From UBA11612 sp964475755 (GTDB taxonomy: Bacteria; Pseudomonadota; Alphaproteobacteria; Rhodospirillales; Rhodospirillaceae), in assembly GCA_964475755.1 (NCBI GenBank), contig CAYYXR010000009.1, positions 1 through 64,000 on the forward strand: 64,000 nucleotides of DNA, in the 5' to 3' direction. The position numbers and the translations under genes were made by a program. Below, piece by piece: positions 1-9,128 of this stretch (the stretch's first letter is position 1; the number at the start of each line of letters is the position of its first letter). The notes under the pieces were generated by a model that saw only the letters and a program-made list of their open reading frames with translations, had not been told where the DNA came from and searched no databases.

Positions 1-205
1 GGAAGGGCAGTTGCTAACTTACTGGGGCGTGCAGGGCGACGGCCCAGGCGAGTTCGACAACCTACACAGCTTCGATGTCGGTCCGGACGGCACACTTTAT
101 GTGGGCAACGCCTGGAACAACCGCGTCGAGAAGCTCGTGCCGAAGGAGAACGCGGACCCCGCGCGGCTCATCGGGCAGAAGTACCATCTGCCGGCGCATC
201 AGTAG
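1..205 (+). CDS. NHL-repeat protein, C-terminal end (partial)
   Basis: The reading frame is open from the left edge and stops at 203-205, so only the last ~67 residues of a longer protein are present. The visible part contains one beta-propeller blade of the NHL type: a GDGPGEFDNL turn, then FDVGPDGTLYVGNAWNNRVEKL. NHL blades typically stack into a propeller in secreted or periplasmic proteins of varied function, including peptidyl-amidating-lyase-like proteins. The substrate and total length cannot be judged from this fragment. The next gene points towards it from the opposite strand. Confidence 0.7.
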   Translation, partial: EGQLLTYWGVQGDGPGEFDNLHSFDVGPDGTLYVGNAWNNRVEKLVPKENADPARLIGQKYHLPAHQ

Positions 206-226
206 AGGCTTGGATAGGCGGGCGGA

Positions 227-1138
227 TTAGTTTCCGCCCGCCACGTCCGCGTAGGCAGCCTGCACGAGCCGGTCGGCGGACACCGGACCTGACGCTGCGT
301 GCGGCCACTCCAATCCCAGCGCGAGAATCTGCTCGAGCGATTTTCCGGCCGCGTGTTCGGCCTTTACGCGCTCCAGCACGGTTTTGATCCCATCGCGGTA
401 GGCGACCATGTCGGCATAGGTGCCAACGGGTCCATGGCCCGGAATCGCGATGGTGTTTTCATCGGACATGGAAATGGCCGTGGTCATGGCTTCGATCATG
501 CCTGAAACCGTGCCGCCGGAACTCATATCGACAAACGGGACGCCGGAACGGTTGAACACATCGCCCGCGTGCAGGACGTTGGCGGTTTCCCATTTTACCA
601 TGGAATCCCCGTCCGTATGTCCCGGCGCCGTATGGAAAACCGTCAGCGTGTCATTGTTTAAGTGGAAGGTGACGCCTTCGGTGAAGGTAATCACCGGCAA
701 GGCGTCTTGCGGTGAGGGCGGGAAGGCGTAGTTGAGGGCTTCGATCACCTGGTCGGTGGACATGCGCGTGCGTACGTTGTCGTGGGCGACGATCACCGCG
801 CCGCCCTTGCCGAGGTTTTCGTTGCCGCCCGTATGGTCGAAGTGCCAGTGGGTGTTGACGACGAACCGAACGGCGCCTGAATTAAGCGCCTTTGTTGCCG
901 CCGTTATCTTGTCCGTCAGCGGCGCGTGCTGGTCGTCGATCAGAACAACTCCGTCGGCACCGTAAGAGACACCGATATTGCCGCCGCGCCCGTAGAGGAC
1001 GGCGACACCCGGCGCGAGTTCAACGGTTTCAATGTCAACTTGCGCGGGGTCGACCGGGTCCGGCCGGCGCGGTGCATCCGCCGCGATGAGAGCAAACGCG
1101 GCACTGGCCGCAAACAAACATGAGCCGATCCGTTTCAT
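227..1138 (-). CDS. secreted MBL-fold metallo-hydrolase
   Basis: A 303-residue protein with an N-terminal signal peptide (hydrophobic stretch about residues 4-20). It has the metallo-beta-lactamase fold metal-site motifs: H97-W-H99-F-D101-H102 in VVNTHWHFDHTGG, H174 in APGHTDGD, D193 in HAGD and H235 in IPGHG. This HxHxDH plus AGD pattern is that of general di-zinc hydrolases and differs from the B1 lactamase at 21945-22742, which has a cysteine ligand. The ATG at 1138 is chosen because GGAGGGG lies just upstream and the signal peptide begins there. It is transcribed away from the secreted protein at 1324. The substrate is unknown; periplasmic hydrolysis of an ester, lactone or thioester is an inference. 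Confidence 0.85.
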   Translation of the reverse strand: MKRIGSCLFAASAAFALIAADAPRRPDPVDPAQVDIETVELAPGVAVLYGRGGNIGVSYGADGVVLIDDQHAPLTDKITAATKALNSGAVRFVVNTHWHFDHTGGNENLGKGGAVIVAHDNVRTRMSTDQVIEALNYAFPPSPQDALPVITFTEGVTFHLNNDTLTVFHTAPGHTDGDSMVKWETANVLHAGDVFNRSGVPFVDMSSGGTVSGMIEAMTTAISMSDENTIAIPGHGPVGTYADMVAYRDGIKTVLERVKAEHAAGKSLEQILALGLEWPHAASGPVSADRLVQAAYADVAGGN

Positions 1139-1202
1139 GGTGTCCCCTCCATGCATTTGTATGCATAGAGAACAGCCCAATTTGCTCATGCATTCAAGGG
1201 GT

Positions 1203-1240
1203 TTGAACTTTGACTCTGGTAGGACAGGTATAAATCCTAC
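1203..1240. promoter_or_regulatory. palindromic element in divergent promoter region
   Basis: In the 185-bp gap between the divergent genes at 227-1138 and 1324-2094 there is a perfect inverted repeat, GTAGGA (1219-1224), ten bases, then TCCTAC (1235-1240). The spacer carries a TATAAA box. TTGAAC and TTGACT hexamers lie just upstream. It could be an operator over a promoter reading right, but the -35/-10 spacings are not ideal. Confidence 0.3.
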
Positions 1241-1323
1241 TACATGTGCAAAATTTTCTCGTAAAATAAAGGCCAAGCGCAATGTTCGTAGCGCAATCAA
1301 GTTCGGCATCGAGGAGGACAGCC

Positions 1324-2094
1324 ATGTTTCATTCCGGAAAAATTGGTGCGGTCGCTATTCTTGCGGGGATCGTTGCCGTTGGAGGAGGTGCGCAAGCGGA
1401 GCCGACGGAGATTGTCGTGCGCGTCCTCAGCCGTGACGCAAAATTCATCGGCAGCAGCATGGGCGGTGCGCAGGTTACGTTGCGCGACGTCAAAAGCGGC
1501 GACGTGCTTGCCGAAGGGCAGACATCGGGCGGGACCGGTGATACCGGGCTGCTGATGAAGGCCAATCAAACGCGCCGCGCGGCGTTGTCCACGCCCGAAG
1601 CGGCAAAATTTACGGCAATGCTCGATATCAATGAGCCGCGCCTCGTCGAGGTCACGGCCAAAGGTCCAATGAACAATGAAGATGGCGCCAACACCGTCTC
1701 CGCGACGCAGTGGATTATTCCCGGTAAACACCTGAACGGCGGTGACGGCTGGGTGCTGGAAATGCCCGGCTTCAGTCTTGTGGCGCAAACCGCAGATGAC
1801 GTGACGGCACCAGGGTCGGTTGAGATCAATGCGGACGTCAAAATGATGTGCGGGTGTCCCATCGAGCCCGGCGGCATGTGGAACGCGGACGGTTATGAGG
1901 TTGCTGCGCTTGTTAAAAAAGACGGCACCGTAGTCGCCAAGGTGCCGTTGGATTACGCCGGCAAGACCAGTCAGTTTGCCGGCGTTTTCCATGCAGAATC
2001 GTCCGGCGACTACGAGGCCGTTGTTTACGCTTACGACGCACGAACCGGTAACACCGGCGTGGACAATATCGCGTTTTCCGTGGGCGGAGAGTAG
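1324..2094 (+). CDS. secreted protein of unknown function
   Basis: A 256-residue protein. The ATG at 1324 follows a good ribosome binding site (GAGGAGGA, 1311-1318) and opens a clear signal peptide ending near GGGAQA-EP. No family is recognised. The mature part is predicted beta-rich with an Ig-like or carboxypeptidase-regulatory-like feel: an N-terminal segment resembling a transport or modification domain (VRVLSRDAKFIGSS, AQVTLRDVKSGDVLAEG), a central part with a CGCP motif (one cysteine pair), and a C-terminal segment ending in a domain boundary VYAYDARTGNTGVDN. It is probably periplasmic or surface-exposed. It stops 8 bases before the convergent gene at 2102. Confidence 0.7.
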   Translation: MFHSGKIGAVAILAGIVAVGGGAQAEPTEIVVRVLSRDAKFIGSSMGGAQVTLRDVKSGDVLAEGQTSGGTGDTGLLMKANQTRRAALSTPEAAKFTAMLDINEPRLVEVTAKGPMNNEDGANTVSATQWIIPGKHLNGGDGWVLEMPGFSLVAQTADDVTAPGSVEINADVKMMCGCPIEPGGMWNADGYEVAALVKKDGTVVAKVPLDYAGKTSQFAGVFHAESSGDYEAVVYAYDARTGNTGVDNIAFSVGGE

Positions 2095-2101
2095 CGGCCC
2101 T

Positions 2102-3178
2102 TTAGAACGCTTTCGACCAACCGATGTGCAGCATGATCTTGCGCTCCTGCTGAAATCCCTTGGGGTCGTCGAGCAAGGGCGCTGTAATCTCGAAGCCGAA
2201 ACGGTGACCTTTGAGCGAGCCGCTCGGTACAACGGTGTTAATGCCCAATCCAATGTCTATAAAGTCGCCGCCGTAATTGGCCTGAAGGTCCGGCGGGCTG
2301 GAATGGTTGTGGGGGCCGTTGTAATGACCTGAAATTTGCCCCTGTGTCATGAAGGCCAGACGCAATGACGCCGACATCCATTCGTTGACGTCGCGGCTGG
2401 CCCAGGCCGTAGCCTGATAAATGTCGCCGAAACTAAAGCCAGATGAATTGGCGTTCTCCATGCGAATGGTGGCGCCGAGTTGCGCGCCCCAGTTCCATGA
2501 TCCCATGTCGGCGGTATAGGTGATGTTCGGCACGAAATCCCATGTGCCGCTGCCGAGCTGCATCATGTAGTGGGTGAACACGCCATTGGCATCCTGCTGC
2601 GAGACAGAGCCCGTCGGGGCGCTGATGCCAAGTGTCGCGTGCAGGTGTTGCGTATCGGTGTTCCAGAGCCGAACGAGGCCAGAAACGACCGTATCGCCGA
2701 TGCCGGACGTGCCGTGGGCATGGGTGCCGGTCATGCCGGTATGGCCTCCATGGGCGTCGTGACCGGCCATGGCACCTGCGACGGGGCGCATCACCATATC
2801 CATTTCCATATATTGCGGCATGACCATTAGAGTCAGCCGATCGGTCGGTGCATACATGATGTCGAGCATGTGCATATACATGCTCATGCTTTGCGGTGTG
2901 GTTGAGAACCCGGCGTCGGCGAGGGCATTGTCACCGATCTTATTGCCGTTCTGAATTATGGTTGCGCCGGAATAGCTGTACATAAACCGGTATCCGACCA
3001 TGAACTCACCGGCCTTATGCATGTGATCGGCCATCACGCCGGCGGGGGCATGGCTGCTGGGAGAAGGCGCGCCGTGATGATCGCCGTCATCGGCATTTGA
3101 AGGTGAAGCGAAAAGCGCGGCCGCGAGCGTCGTGCCCGCAAGGGTGGATGCGCGCAAAGCGCGGAATTGAAAAAACAT
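2102..3178 (-). CDS. putative outer-membrane beta-barrel protein, Phenol_MetA_deg-like
   Basis: A 358-residue protein with a signal peptide (about residues 4-29, ending near SNADDG). The sequence is aromatic- and glycine-rich with alternating polar/hydrophobic strands. It has a His/Met-rich region (GHDAHGGHTGMTGTHAHG) and a Met-rich stretch MPQYMEMDMVMRP. These are typical of proteins annotated as transporter or Phenol_MetA_deg-like barrels found next to copper or heavy-metal genes. The ATG at 3178 is used because it starts the signal peptide; an in-frame codon further up would add 15 charged residues. The DUF2946-like gene lies 73 bp upstream on the same strand, so the two are probably co-transcribed. 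A metal-related role is inference from the His/Met content and the neighbour. Confidence 0.6.
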   Translation of the reverse strand: MFFQFRALRASTLAGTTLAAALFASPSNADDGDHHGAPSPSSHAPAGVMADHMHKAGEFMVGYRFMYSYSGATIIQNGNKIGDNALADAGFSTTPQSMSMYMHMLDIMYAPTDRLTLMVMPQYMEMDMVMRPVAGAMAGHDAHGGHTGMTGTHAHGTSGIGDTVVSGLVRLWNTDTQHLHATLGISAPTGSVSQQDANGVFTHYMMQLGSGTWDFVPNITYTADMGSWNWGAQLGATIRMENANSSGFSFGDIYQATAWASRDVNEWMSASLRLAFMTQGQISGHYNGPHNHSSPPDLQANYGGDFIDIGLGINTVVPSGSLKGHRFGFEITAPLLDDPKGFQQERKIMLHIGWSKAF

Positions 3179-3251
3179 GATTTCGTCCAACTCAAACAGG
3201 ATTGAGGCCGCGCGCACGTGCACGGCCGAACAAATTTAAAGAGATTCTGAG

Positions 3252-3650
3252 TTAGGCGATCTGAGGTGGGGCCCTGGAATGGGCGAGAAGATATGCGGCA
3301 ACTTTTGTAGTGAAGGTGGTTTGCGCGGATAGTCCGCCGGTGGCCAGAGTTGAGGGGCCGGGAAGTGCGACATCGGGCGTGGGCGAAGCCAAATGGGATG
3401 CCGTCGCAAAATCACAGGGTGTGTGAGCCGCGGCGGCGTCATCTTCGCCCGTGAGAGGGTTGCCGTCGCCATCCAAATAAACGCCGGTCAGGCCATTGCC
3501 GCTACACAGGACAAGATAGCCTTCCGCGCCTTCCGGAGCCGGCATCCAGCCCAGCGGAATCGCGCTTTGCAGAATAATGGCGTAAACCGCCAGCCATGCG
3601 GCTAGGCGCTTTAGAAAGATGCTTTTTGACGACGGATTTTGCTGCGTCAT
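3252..3650 (-). CDS. small membrane/secreted protein, DUF2946-like
   Basis: A 132-residue protein with one N-terminal hydrophobic segment (about residues 15-31) and a following stretch YLVLCSGNGLTGVYLDGDG, then a later TPCDFAT. This arrangement of a membrane anchor, a cysteine after an LVLC-type strand and a second CxFA cysteine resembles the DUF2946 family, which is usually encoded beside metal-related outer-membrane proteins. The start at 3650 gives the family-like N-terminus. It lies upstream of, and on the same strand as, the barrel protein at 2102-3178. The family assignment is by pattern only. Confidence 0.5.
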   Translation of the reverse strand: MTQQNPSSKSIFLKRLAAWLAVYAIILQSAIPLGWMPAPEGAEGYLVLCSGNGLTGVYLDGDGNPLTGEDDAAAAHTPCDFATASHLASPTPDVALPGPSTLATGGLSAQTTFTTKVAAYLLAHSRAPPQIA

Positions 3651-3757
3651 GGTGGGTGTTAAATCATCCAAGCGCTTGCAATAGTCAAGTCGCAGATTGT
3701 ACTGGAGCGCCCCCCCGGTACAATTGGTCAGACTCCGGCCGGACCGGTTTTTCACCA

Positions 3758-4549
3758 ATGCGGATATTCATGCCGAGAAGACCTATTCAGGCACTAAAGA
3801 AAATTCCAGGCTTCACAATTGGCATTGTGATCGGACTTTGGCTCACGGCACCCGTATTTGCGAGTGAGGTTCGCATCGCCGTCGCCGCGAATTTTACCGA
3901 AGCGGCGAGAGAGATCGGCGCTGCATTTGAGCAAACGACCGGCCATAGGGTGGTCTTCAGTTTTGGGTCTACGGGACAGTTCTATACGCAAATCGCGCAA
4001 GGGGCGCCGTTCGAGGTGTTTCTCGCGGCCGATCGGGCGCGGCCCGCGCGCGCCGTCGCCGAAGATTTAGCGATGCCCGGATCGCAATTCACTTATGCGA
4101 CGGGCCGGATTGTATTGTTCAGCCGCGAAAAGGATTTGGTTTCGGGCGGGGAAACCTTGCACGCGAAGCCGTTCACAAGACTCGCCATCGCCAATCCCAA
4201 CACCGCTCCCTACGGTGCGGCCGCGGTGGAAACCATGCGGGCGCTCGGTATTTACGACGCTCTAGTAGGTAAGCTCGTGCGGGGCAACAACATTGCTCAG
4301 ACGTATCAGTTTGTAGATACGCGCAACGCCGAACTCGGTTTTGTCGCGTTGTCGCAAATCGTGCGGCACGACGAAGGGTCACGCTGGCTCGTGCCCGAAG
4401 CGCTTTATTCACCGATTGCCCAGGATGCGGTTCTTTTGCGCGAAGGCGCATCGAATGAAGCCGCCGTGGCGTTTCTGTCCTACCTGAAAAGTCCTGAAGC
4501 CAATGCCGTAAAGCAGAAATTCGGTTACGGCCCGGGCGATTGGCCGTAA
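3758..4549 (+). CDS. modA: molybdate ABC transporter, periplasmic binding protein
   Basis: A 263-residue solute-binding protein. After a signal peptide (about residues 15-34, ending VFASE) comes the ModA opening VRIAVAANFTEAAREIGAAFEQTTGHRV and the oxyanion-binding FGSTGQFYTQIAQGAPFEVFLAAD. The C-terminal part has YQFVDTRNAELGFVALSQIV. ModA binds molybdate or tungstate in the periplasm and hands it to ModBC. ATG codons at 3758 and 3770 are both in frame; the first is chosen. modB starts 10 bp downstream, so modABC form one operon. No ModE-type regulator is in the window. Confidence 0.92.
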   Translation: MRIFMPRRPIQALKKIPGFTIGIVIGLWLTAPVFASEVRIAVAANFTEAAREIGAAFEQTTGHRVVFSFGSTGQFYTQIAQGAPFEVFLAADRARPARAVAEDLAMPGSQFTYATGRIVLFSREKDLVSGGETLHAKPFTRLAIANPNTAPYGAAAVETMRALGIYDALVGKLVRGNNIAQTYQFVDTRNAELGFVALSQIVRHDEGSRWLVPEALYSPIAQDAVLLREGASNEAAVAFLSYLKSPEANAVKQKFGYGPGDWP

Positions 4550-4559
4550 CCTTGTCCTC

Positions 4560-5243
4560 ATGTCCGAGATGACCGAACTTTGGCAACCCATACGGCTGAC
4601 CCTTGAGCTGGCGACGGTCACAACGGTCTTCCTGCTGATCGTCGGCACGCCTATCGCCTGGTGGCTGGCGCGTTCGGATGCCGTGTGGAAGGAAGCGGTG
4701 GCCGCGATTGTTGCGCTGCCTCTGGTGCTGCCGCCGACGGTTCTTGGTTTTTATTTGCTGATCGCACTAGGGCCGGACGGTCCAGGCGGCTGGATTGCGG
4801 GCGCGTTCGGCAGCCGCTCGCTGGCGTTCACCTTCGAAGGGCTGGTCATCGGCTCGGTGATTTATTCACTGCCGTTTGTCGTTCAATCGATCCGAAACGC
4901 CTTCGAGGCTTTTGGAAATCGGCCGCTGGAAGTGGCAGCCACATTACGCGCTTCACCCTGGGATACGTTCTGGTCCGTGGCCGTGCCCTTGGCGCGACCT
5001 GGAATAATCGCCGGCGCCGTACTGGGATTCGCCCATACCATTGGCGAATTCGGCGTCGTGCTGATGATCGGCGGCAACATTCCCGGCGAGACAAAGGTAC
5101 TGTCGGTCGCGATCTACGATTACGTCGAAACCTTGCAATACGAACAGGCCAACATTCTCGCGGGCGGCATGCTGGCATTCGCGTTCGTCGTCGTGTTGAT
5201 CACGATGATATTGCAGAAACGGATCGGGCGGCCTGGTCCATGA
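4560..5243 (+). CDS. modB: molybdate ABC transporter permease
   Basis: A 227-residue inner-membrane permease with about five hydrophobic helices. It has the binding-protein-dependent transport signature EAFGNRPLEVAATLRASPWDTFWSVAVPLARPGIIAGAVLGFAHTIGEFGVVLMIGGN, whose EAA loop contacts the ATPase. Length and the IGEFG(V)VLMIGGNIPGET segment match ModB. It starts 10 bp after modA, and its TGA overlaps the ATG of modC (ATGA), indicating translational coupling. Confidence 0.93.
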   Translation: MSEMTELWQPIRLTLELATVTTVFLLIVGTPIAWWLARSDAVWKEAVAAIVALPLVLPPTVLGFYLLIALGPDGPGGWIAGAFGSRSLAFTFEGLVIGSVIYSLPFVVQSIRNAFEAFGNRPLEVAATLRASPWDTFWSVAVPLARPGIIAGAVLGFAHTIGEFGVVLMIGGNIPGETKVLSVAIYDYVETLQYEQANILAGGMLAFAFVVVLITMILQKRIGRPGP

Positions 5244-6322
5244 GCGCCGACATAATAAAAACTGTTTTCAAAGGGAAGCTGGGCGCGTTTCAGCTCGACG
5301 TCGCATTTGATGCACCTATGCACGGCGTGACGGCCCTGTTCGGCCCGTCAGGTAGCGGCAAAACAACCATCTTGAGATGTATGGCCGGCCTGGAGCGGCT
5401 GGAAGGTCAGTTAAATGTCGGAGATGCCACGTGGCAGGACAGCGTGCGCGGCGTCTTCGTACCAACCCATACGCGCGAGGTTGGATATGTTTTCCAGGAA
5501 GCCAGTTTGTTTTCTCATCTTTCCGTGCGCGGAAATCTCGTATTTGGCGCACAACGCGCGACAGGTAGCCACGCTTTGAATCTTGACGGCGTCGCCGCCA
5601 TGCTCGGCCTCAGGGCGCTGCTTGACCGCGCGCCGGGGTCCTTGTCGGGCGGCGAGCGTCAGCGCGTGGCAGTCGGGCGTGCCTTACTGTCTCAACCTCG
5701 CGTGCTCTTGATGGACGAGCCCCTTGCCGGGCTGGACAATACCAGCAAGAACGAGATTCTCCCGTATCTGGAGACGCTGCACGAGCGGCTCTCCATTCCC
5801 GTGTTCTACGTCAGTCACGATATTTCCGAGGTCGCGCGGCTTGCTGATAGAGTTGTTGTGCTGTCGGGCGGACGTGTGGCGTCGTCAGGTGACGCAGCGC
5901 AGGTTCTGGAGCGGCTTGACCTTCCCGGTGTGGTGGACCGCTTCGAAGCCGGAGTCATTTTAGACGCTACGGTTGCGCGTCACGACCCGCGCCTTCACCT
6001 GACTTACGTGACGCACGGCGAGCAAGAATTGGTTCTGCCCAAGATCAGCGTTGAGGAAGGCCAGCACATACGCTTGCGCATTCTGGCGCGGGATGTGGCG
6101 CTCGCCACGCAGATGCCCTCGGGCATCAGTGTGCGCAATATCCTGACGGGAAAGATTGTCGAAGTCCGTGAAACGCCGGACAGCGCCTATGCCGAAACGC
6201 TTGTGGATATTGGCGGCGCAAACCTACGATCTCGCATCACCCGCGCGGCCACCGAAGACTTAAAGTTGTCTGCCGGTATGCCGATTTACGCCCTGATAAA
6301 GTCGGTATCGTTCGAGCGGTAG
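5240..6322 (+). CDS. modC: molybdate ABC transporter ATP-binding protein
   Basis: A 360-residue ATPase. Walker A is GPSGSGKTT (about residue 37), the signature motif LSGGERQRVAVGRALL, Walker B LLMDEPLAGLD and the H-loop YVSHD. A C-terminal TOBE (molybdate-binding-like) domain covers about residues 285-360 (SGISVRNILTGKIVEV). The ATG at 5240 overlaps the modB stop. ModC drives molybdate uptake, which is needed for molybdenum-cofactor enzymes. Full length for the family. Confidence 0.93.
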   Translation: MSADIIKTVFKGKLGAFQLDVAFDAPMHGVTALFGPSGSGKTTILRCMAGLERLEGQLNVGDATWQDSVRGVFVPTHTREVGYVFQEASLFSHLSVRGNLVFGAQRATGSHALNLDGVAAMLGLRALLDRAPGSLSGGERQRVAVGRALLSQPRVLLMDEPLAGLDNTSKNEILPYLETLHERLSIPVFYVSHDISEVARLADRVVVLSGGRVASSGDAAQVLERLDLPGVVDRFEAGVILDATVARHDPRLHLTYVTHGEQELVLPKISVEEGQHIRLRILARDVALATQMPSGISVRNILTGKIVEVRETPDSAYAETLVDIGGANLRSRITRAATEDLKLSAGMPIYALIKSVSFER

Positions 6323-6348
6323 CCAGAGCGGGCTATTAGGTGATTTGC

Positions 6349-6367
6349 CGGGATTTACCGAATCCCG
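6349..6367 (+). terminator. hairpin after modABC
   Basis: CGGGATT (6349-6355), a TACCG loop, and AATCCCG (6361-6367) form a 7-bp stem 26 bp after the modC stop. The trailing sequence is CTATTTA, so the T-tract is weak. Likely the operon terminator. Confidence 0.45.
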
Positions 6368-6594
6368 CTATTTACGCGACCACATTTCACCAATATTCGT
6401 AAATTTCAGCTTAGATAATTCCAAAGACTGTTGCCCATAAGGCACATACCGCCGAAAACGGGCCTAAATTCAACTAAAAATTGGCGCATAGGGGTGACAT
6501 TAAGGACCCCACGTGTTTGGTTGGGGGGGTATGTGTCCCTGGGGCATTTTCGGAGGAAAAATCAATAACTTAATAAAGGAGGACATTACAGCCT
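6368..6594 (+). promoter_or_regulatory. leader region of the TonB receptor gene
   Basis: Non-coding upstream region of the receptor gene. It contains a G-run box (GGGGGGGTAT, 6523-6532), another CATAGGGG upstream at 6487, and a strong ribosome binding site AAAGGAGGA about 10 bases before the ATG. No clear Fur box or riboswitch was recognised. Confidence 0.35.
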
Positions 6595-9030
6595 ATGGCC
6601 CGTAAGTCACCCCTGAAAGCAACTCTGCTTTCCACCGCTTCGCTGCTCATTCTCGGCAATTCCGCCGTCCACGCTCAGCAGCCCGCTCAAATCGAAGAAA
6701 TCGTCGTCACCGCCACAAAACGTTCCGAAAACTTGCAGGACGTTCCCGTGGCCGTCAGTGCGTTCAGTTCGGAAAATCTTAGAGAGCTGAATATCGGGAC
6801 GTTCGACGACTACGTTCGCCATATCCCCAATGTCACGTTCGCTGGGCGCGGGCCTGGCCAGTCGACGGTGTTTATCCGCGGCATGGCCGTCGAACAGATC
6901 GGCGTACAGCTTTCCGGCGCGCAAGGTTCGACGCCGAACGTCGCCTTGTATTTGGATGAACAGCCGGTCACGGCGCCGGGACGTAATCTTGATGTCTATG
7001 CGACCGACTTGGAGCGCATTGAAGTGCTGCCCGGTCCGCAAGGCACGCTGTTCGGGGCCAGCTCGCAGGCCGGCACCGTCCGTTTGATCACGAACAAGCC
7101 GGTGCTGGGAGAGTTCCAGGCTGGGTTCGACGCGAGCGCGTCGTTCACCAAGAGCGGCGATATGAGCAATTCGGTCGAAGGCTACATCAACGTTCCGGTC
7201 TTCGAGGACGAACTGGCGATGCGTGCGGCGGTCTATACCGTGCATGAAGGCGGTTATATCGATAACGTCGCCGGAACCTTTTCCATCGACCCGACCGTCA
7301 ATCCGGACTCCAGTTTGACGTTGCGGGATGCGGACGGAAATCCGGTTCTCGATGGAAACGGAAATCCGCAGTCCTCAATTGGGCCAGCGACCTACACCAC
7401 GGCAAACAATTCCAATATTGCCGAGAAGAACTTCAACGACAGCTTCTACAAAGGCGTTCGCCTGGGTGTGAAATGGCAGGTCAATCCCGATTGGGATGTG
7501 CTTGTGCAGCACACGCGCCAAGAATTGGGTGCGGATGGCGTATTCGATTATGACCCCACGGTTGGCGATTTGCAGGTCGAGCGGTTCTTCCCGGACGAAT
7601 TGCGGGATGACTTCAATCAAACATCGTGGACCATCAATGGCCGTCTCGCGATGTTGGAAACTGTGTACACCGGGGCCTATCTCAACCGCGACGTGGAACA
7701 GTCGATCGATTACACCGGCTACAACAATGCCGGTGCGTTCATTGCGTACTACACCTGTACCTATGACGCGGTCCGCGAGTGCTTCGATCCGACAAAGGGA
7801 TTCAGGGGCATTCAGGAGCAAACCCGAAACACGCATGAGTTCCGGGTGAACACACCGCAGGAGATGTCGCTGCGGGCCACCGTGGGCGTCTTCTATGACG
7901 ATTTCAAAATCGAAACGCAGGATGACTTTCATTATTTTGCGAACTTCGACCGGGCCTTGTTGGGCTTTCCTGATCCGATCGCACCGCTGTCTTCGCGCAG
8001 CGTGAATCCGAATCCTCGTTCACGTCAGGTCGGGTTTTATAACGACATCACCCGCTCGGAAGAACAGATCGCCGGTTTCGGTGAGGTCAGCTACGACATT
8101 ACCGATCAGATCACCGCAACCTTCGGGATGCGTTACTATGATCTCGAACTGGACTTCTACGGCTCGTCCAACTTCACGGCGGGCGGCGGCCGCGACTACG
8201 ACAGCTCCGGCGGTCATACGCTTGAGCCGTTGTCGTCCGACGACATCATCCTCAAGGGCAATCTGAGCTATCAGATCAATGAGGACGCGTTGGTCTATTT
8301 CACCTACTCGGAAGGCTATCGTCCGGGCGGGTGGAATCGCGGCGGCGGCCTGGCCTCCGTCAATCCCAGCTTCCCGACGGTACAGACGGTATATGGCACC
8401 GACGACGTGAAGAACTACGAGATTGGCTGGAAAACGAGCTGGATGAACAATCGTGTCCGGTTCAACGGCAATGCCTATTTCATCGATTGGACGGATATTC
8501 AGGTGAAGCGCTTTGATCCTCAGAACGTTTCGATCCTGACGTTCATAGAGAATGCGGCGGATGCGGAGATTCTCGGGCTTGAGGCCAACCTGTCCTGGTT
8601 GGTGACCGATTATCTGACCCTGAACGCCGCCATTTCGTACAACGATACGAAGGTCACGGCCGTAAAGGCGCAGGTGATCGAACTGGCGCCGGTCGGCAGC
8701 GAATTGCCGCTGACGCCGGAATTCCAGGGCAACTTCCGCGCCCGCTATACCTATCCAGTGGGCGATTATGACTTCTATGGTCAGGCCGGTGCGCAATACT
8801 CGGCCTCCAGCTGGAGTTCATTGATCGCCGCGGAACGTGAGCTTCAGGACGACTACTTCCTGATGGATCTTGCGTTCGGTGTGGAAGCGGACAGCTGGAA
8901 TGCCGAGCTGTTCGTCGAAAACGTGTGGGACAAGCGCGCGGAGCTGAACATCAACGTTCAGGACGATATCCGCCGTATTACCACCAACAGGCCGCGCACC
9001 GTCGGCTTGCGTGTGTCCTACGATTATTAA
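6595..9030 (+). CDS. TonB-dependent outer-membrane receptor
   Basis: An 811-residue receptor. The signal peptide ends near VHAQQ, followed by a TonB-box-like EEIVVTATKRSENLQDVPVAVSA. The plug domain covers about residues 40-165 (DVYATDLERIEVLPGPQGTLFG). The C-terminal 22-strand barrel is rich in aromatic residues and ends in SYDY. This N-terminal style is typical of the large receptor families of sphingomonads and related alphaproteobacteria that import siderophores, vitamins or carbon substrates across the outer membrane with TonB-ExbBD energy. The ligand cannot be deduced. A sterol or bile-acid ligand is possible given the catabolic genes at 25-45 kb, but nothing in the sequence proves it. 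Strong AAAGGAGG upstream supports the start. Confidence 0.93.
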   Translation: MARKSPLKATLLSTASLLILGNSAVHAQQPAQIEEIVVTATKRSENLQDVPVAVSAFSSENLRELNIGTFDDYVRHIPNVTFAGRGPGQSTVFIRGMAVEQIGVQLSGAQGSTPNVALYLDEQPVTAPGRNLDVYATDLERIEVLPGPQGTLFGASSQAGTVRLITNKPVLGEFQAGFDASASFTKSGDMSNSVEGYINVPVFEDELAMRAAVYTVHEGGYIDNVAGTFSIDPTVNPDSSLTLRDADGNPVLDGNGNPQSSIGPATYTTANNSNIAEKNFNDSFYKGVRLGVKWQVNPDWDVLVQHTRQELGADGVFDYDPTVGDLQVERFFPDELRDDFNQTSWTINGRLAMLETVYTGAYLNRDVEQSIDYTGYNNAGAFIAYYTCTYDAVRECFDPTKGFRGIQEQTRNTHEFRVNTPQEMSLRATVGVFYDDFKIETQDDFHYFANFDRALLGFPDPIAPLSSRSVNPNPRSRQVGFYNDITRSEEQIAGFGEVSYDITDQITATFGMRYYDLELDFYGSSNFTAGGGRDYDSSGGHTLEPLSSDDIILKGNLSYQINEDALVYFTYSEGYRPGGWNRGGGLASVNPSFPTVQTVYGTDDVKNYEIGWKTSWMNNRVRFNGNAYFIDWTDIQVKRFDPQNVSILTFIENAADAEILGLEANLSWLVTDYLTLNAAISYNDTKVTAVKAQVIELAPVGSELPLTPEFQGNFRARYTYPVGDYDFYGQAGAQYSASSWSSLIAAERELQDDYFLMDLAFGVEADSWNAELFVENVWDKRAELNINVQDDIRRITTNRPRTVGLRVSYDY

Positions 9031-9063
9031 GTCCTAAAATCGTAAGACACTCTTCGCTATGAT

Positions 9064-9099
9064 TTGGGGCGGCGTTCGTATTATTCGGAGCCGCCCCAA
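9064..9099 (+). terminator. GC-rich hairpin after the TonB receptor gene
   Basis: TTGGGGCGGC (9064-9073) pairs with GCCGCCCCAA (9090-9099), a perfect 10-bp stem 33 bp after the receptor stop. No T-run follows on the plus strand, so it may work as a 3' stabilising hairpin or a weak terminator rather than a classic one. Confidence 0.5.
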
Positions 9100-9128
9100 C
9101 TGCGTAAGGCTCTTAGAGGGCAGGTGAG

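Noticed and set aside
1297..2253. A long minus-strand frame across the secreted unknown protein at 1324-2094
   Set aside because: It is antisense to a gene with a clear signal peptide and ribosome binding site, and its translation is Arg/His-rich without any motif.
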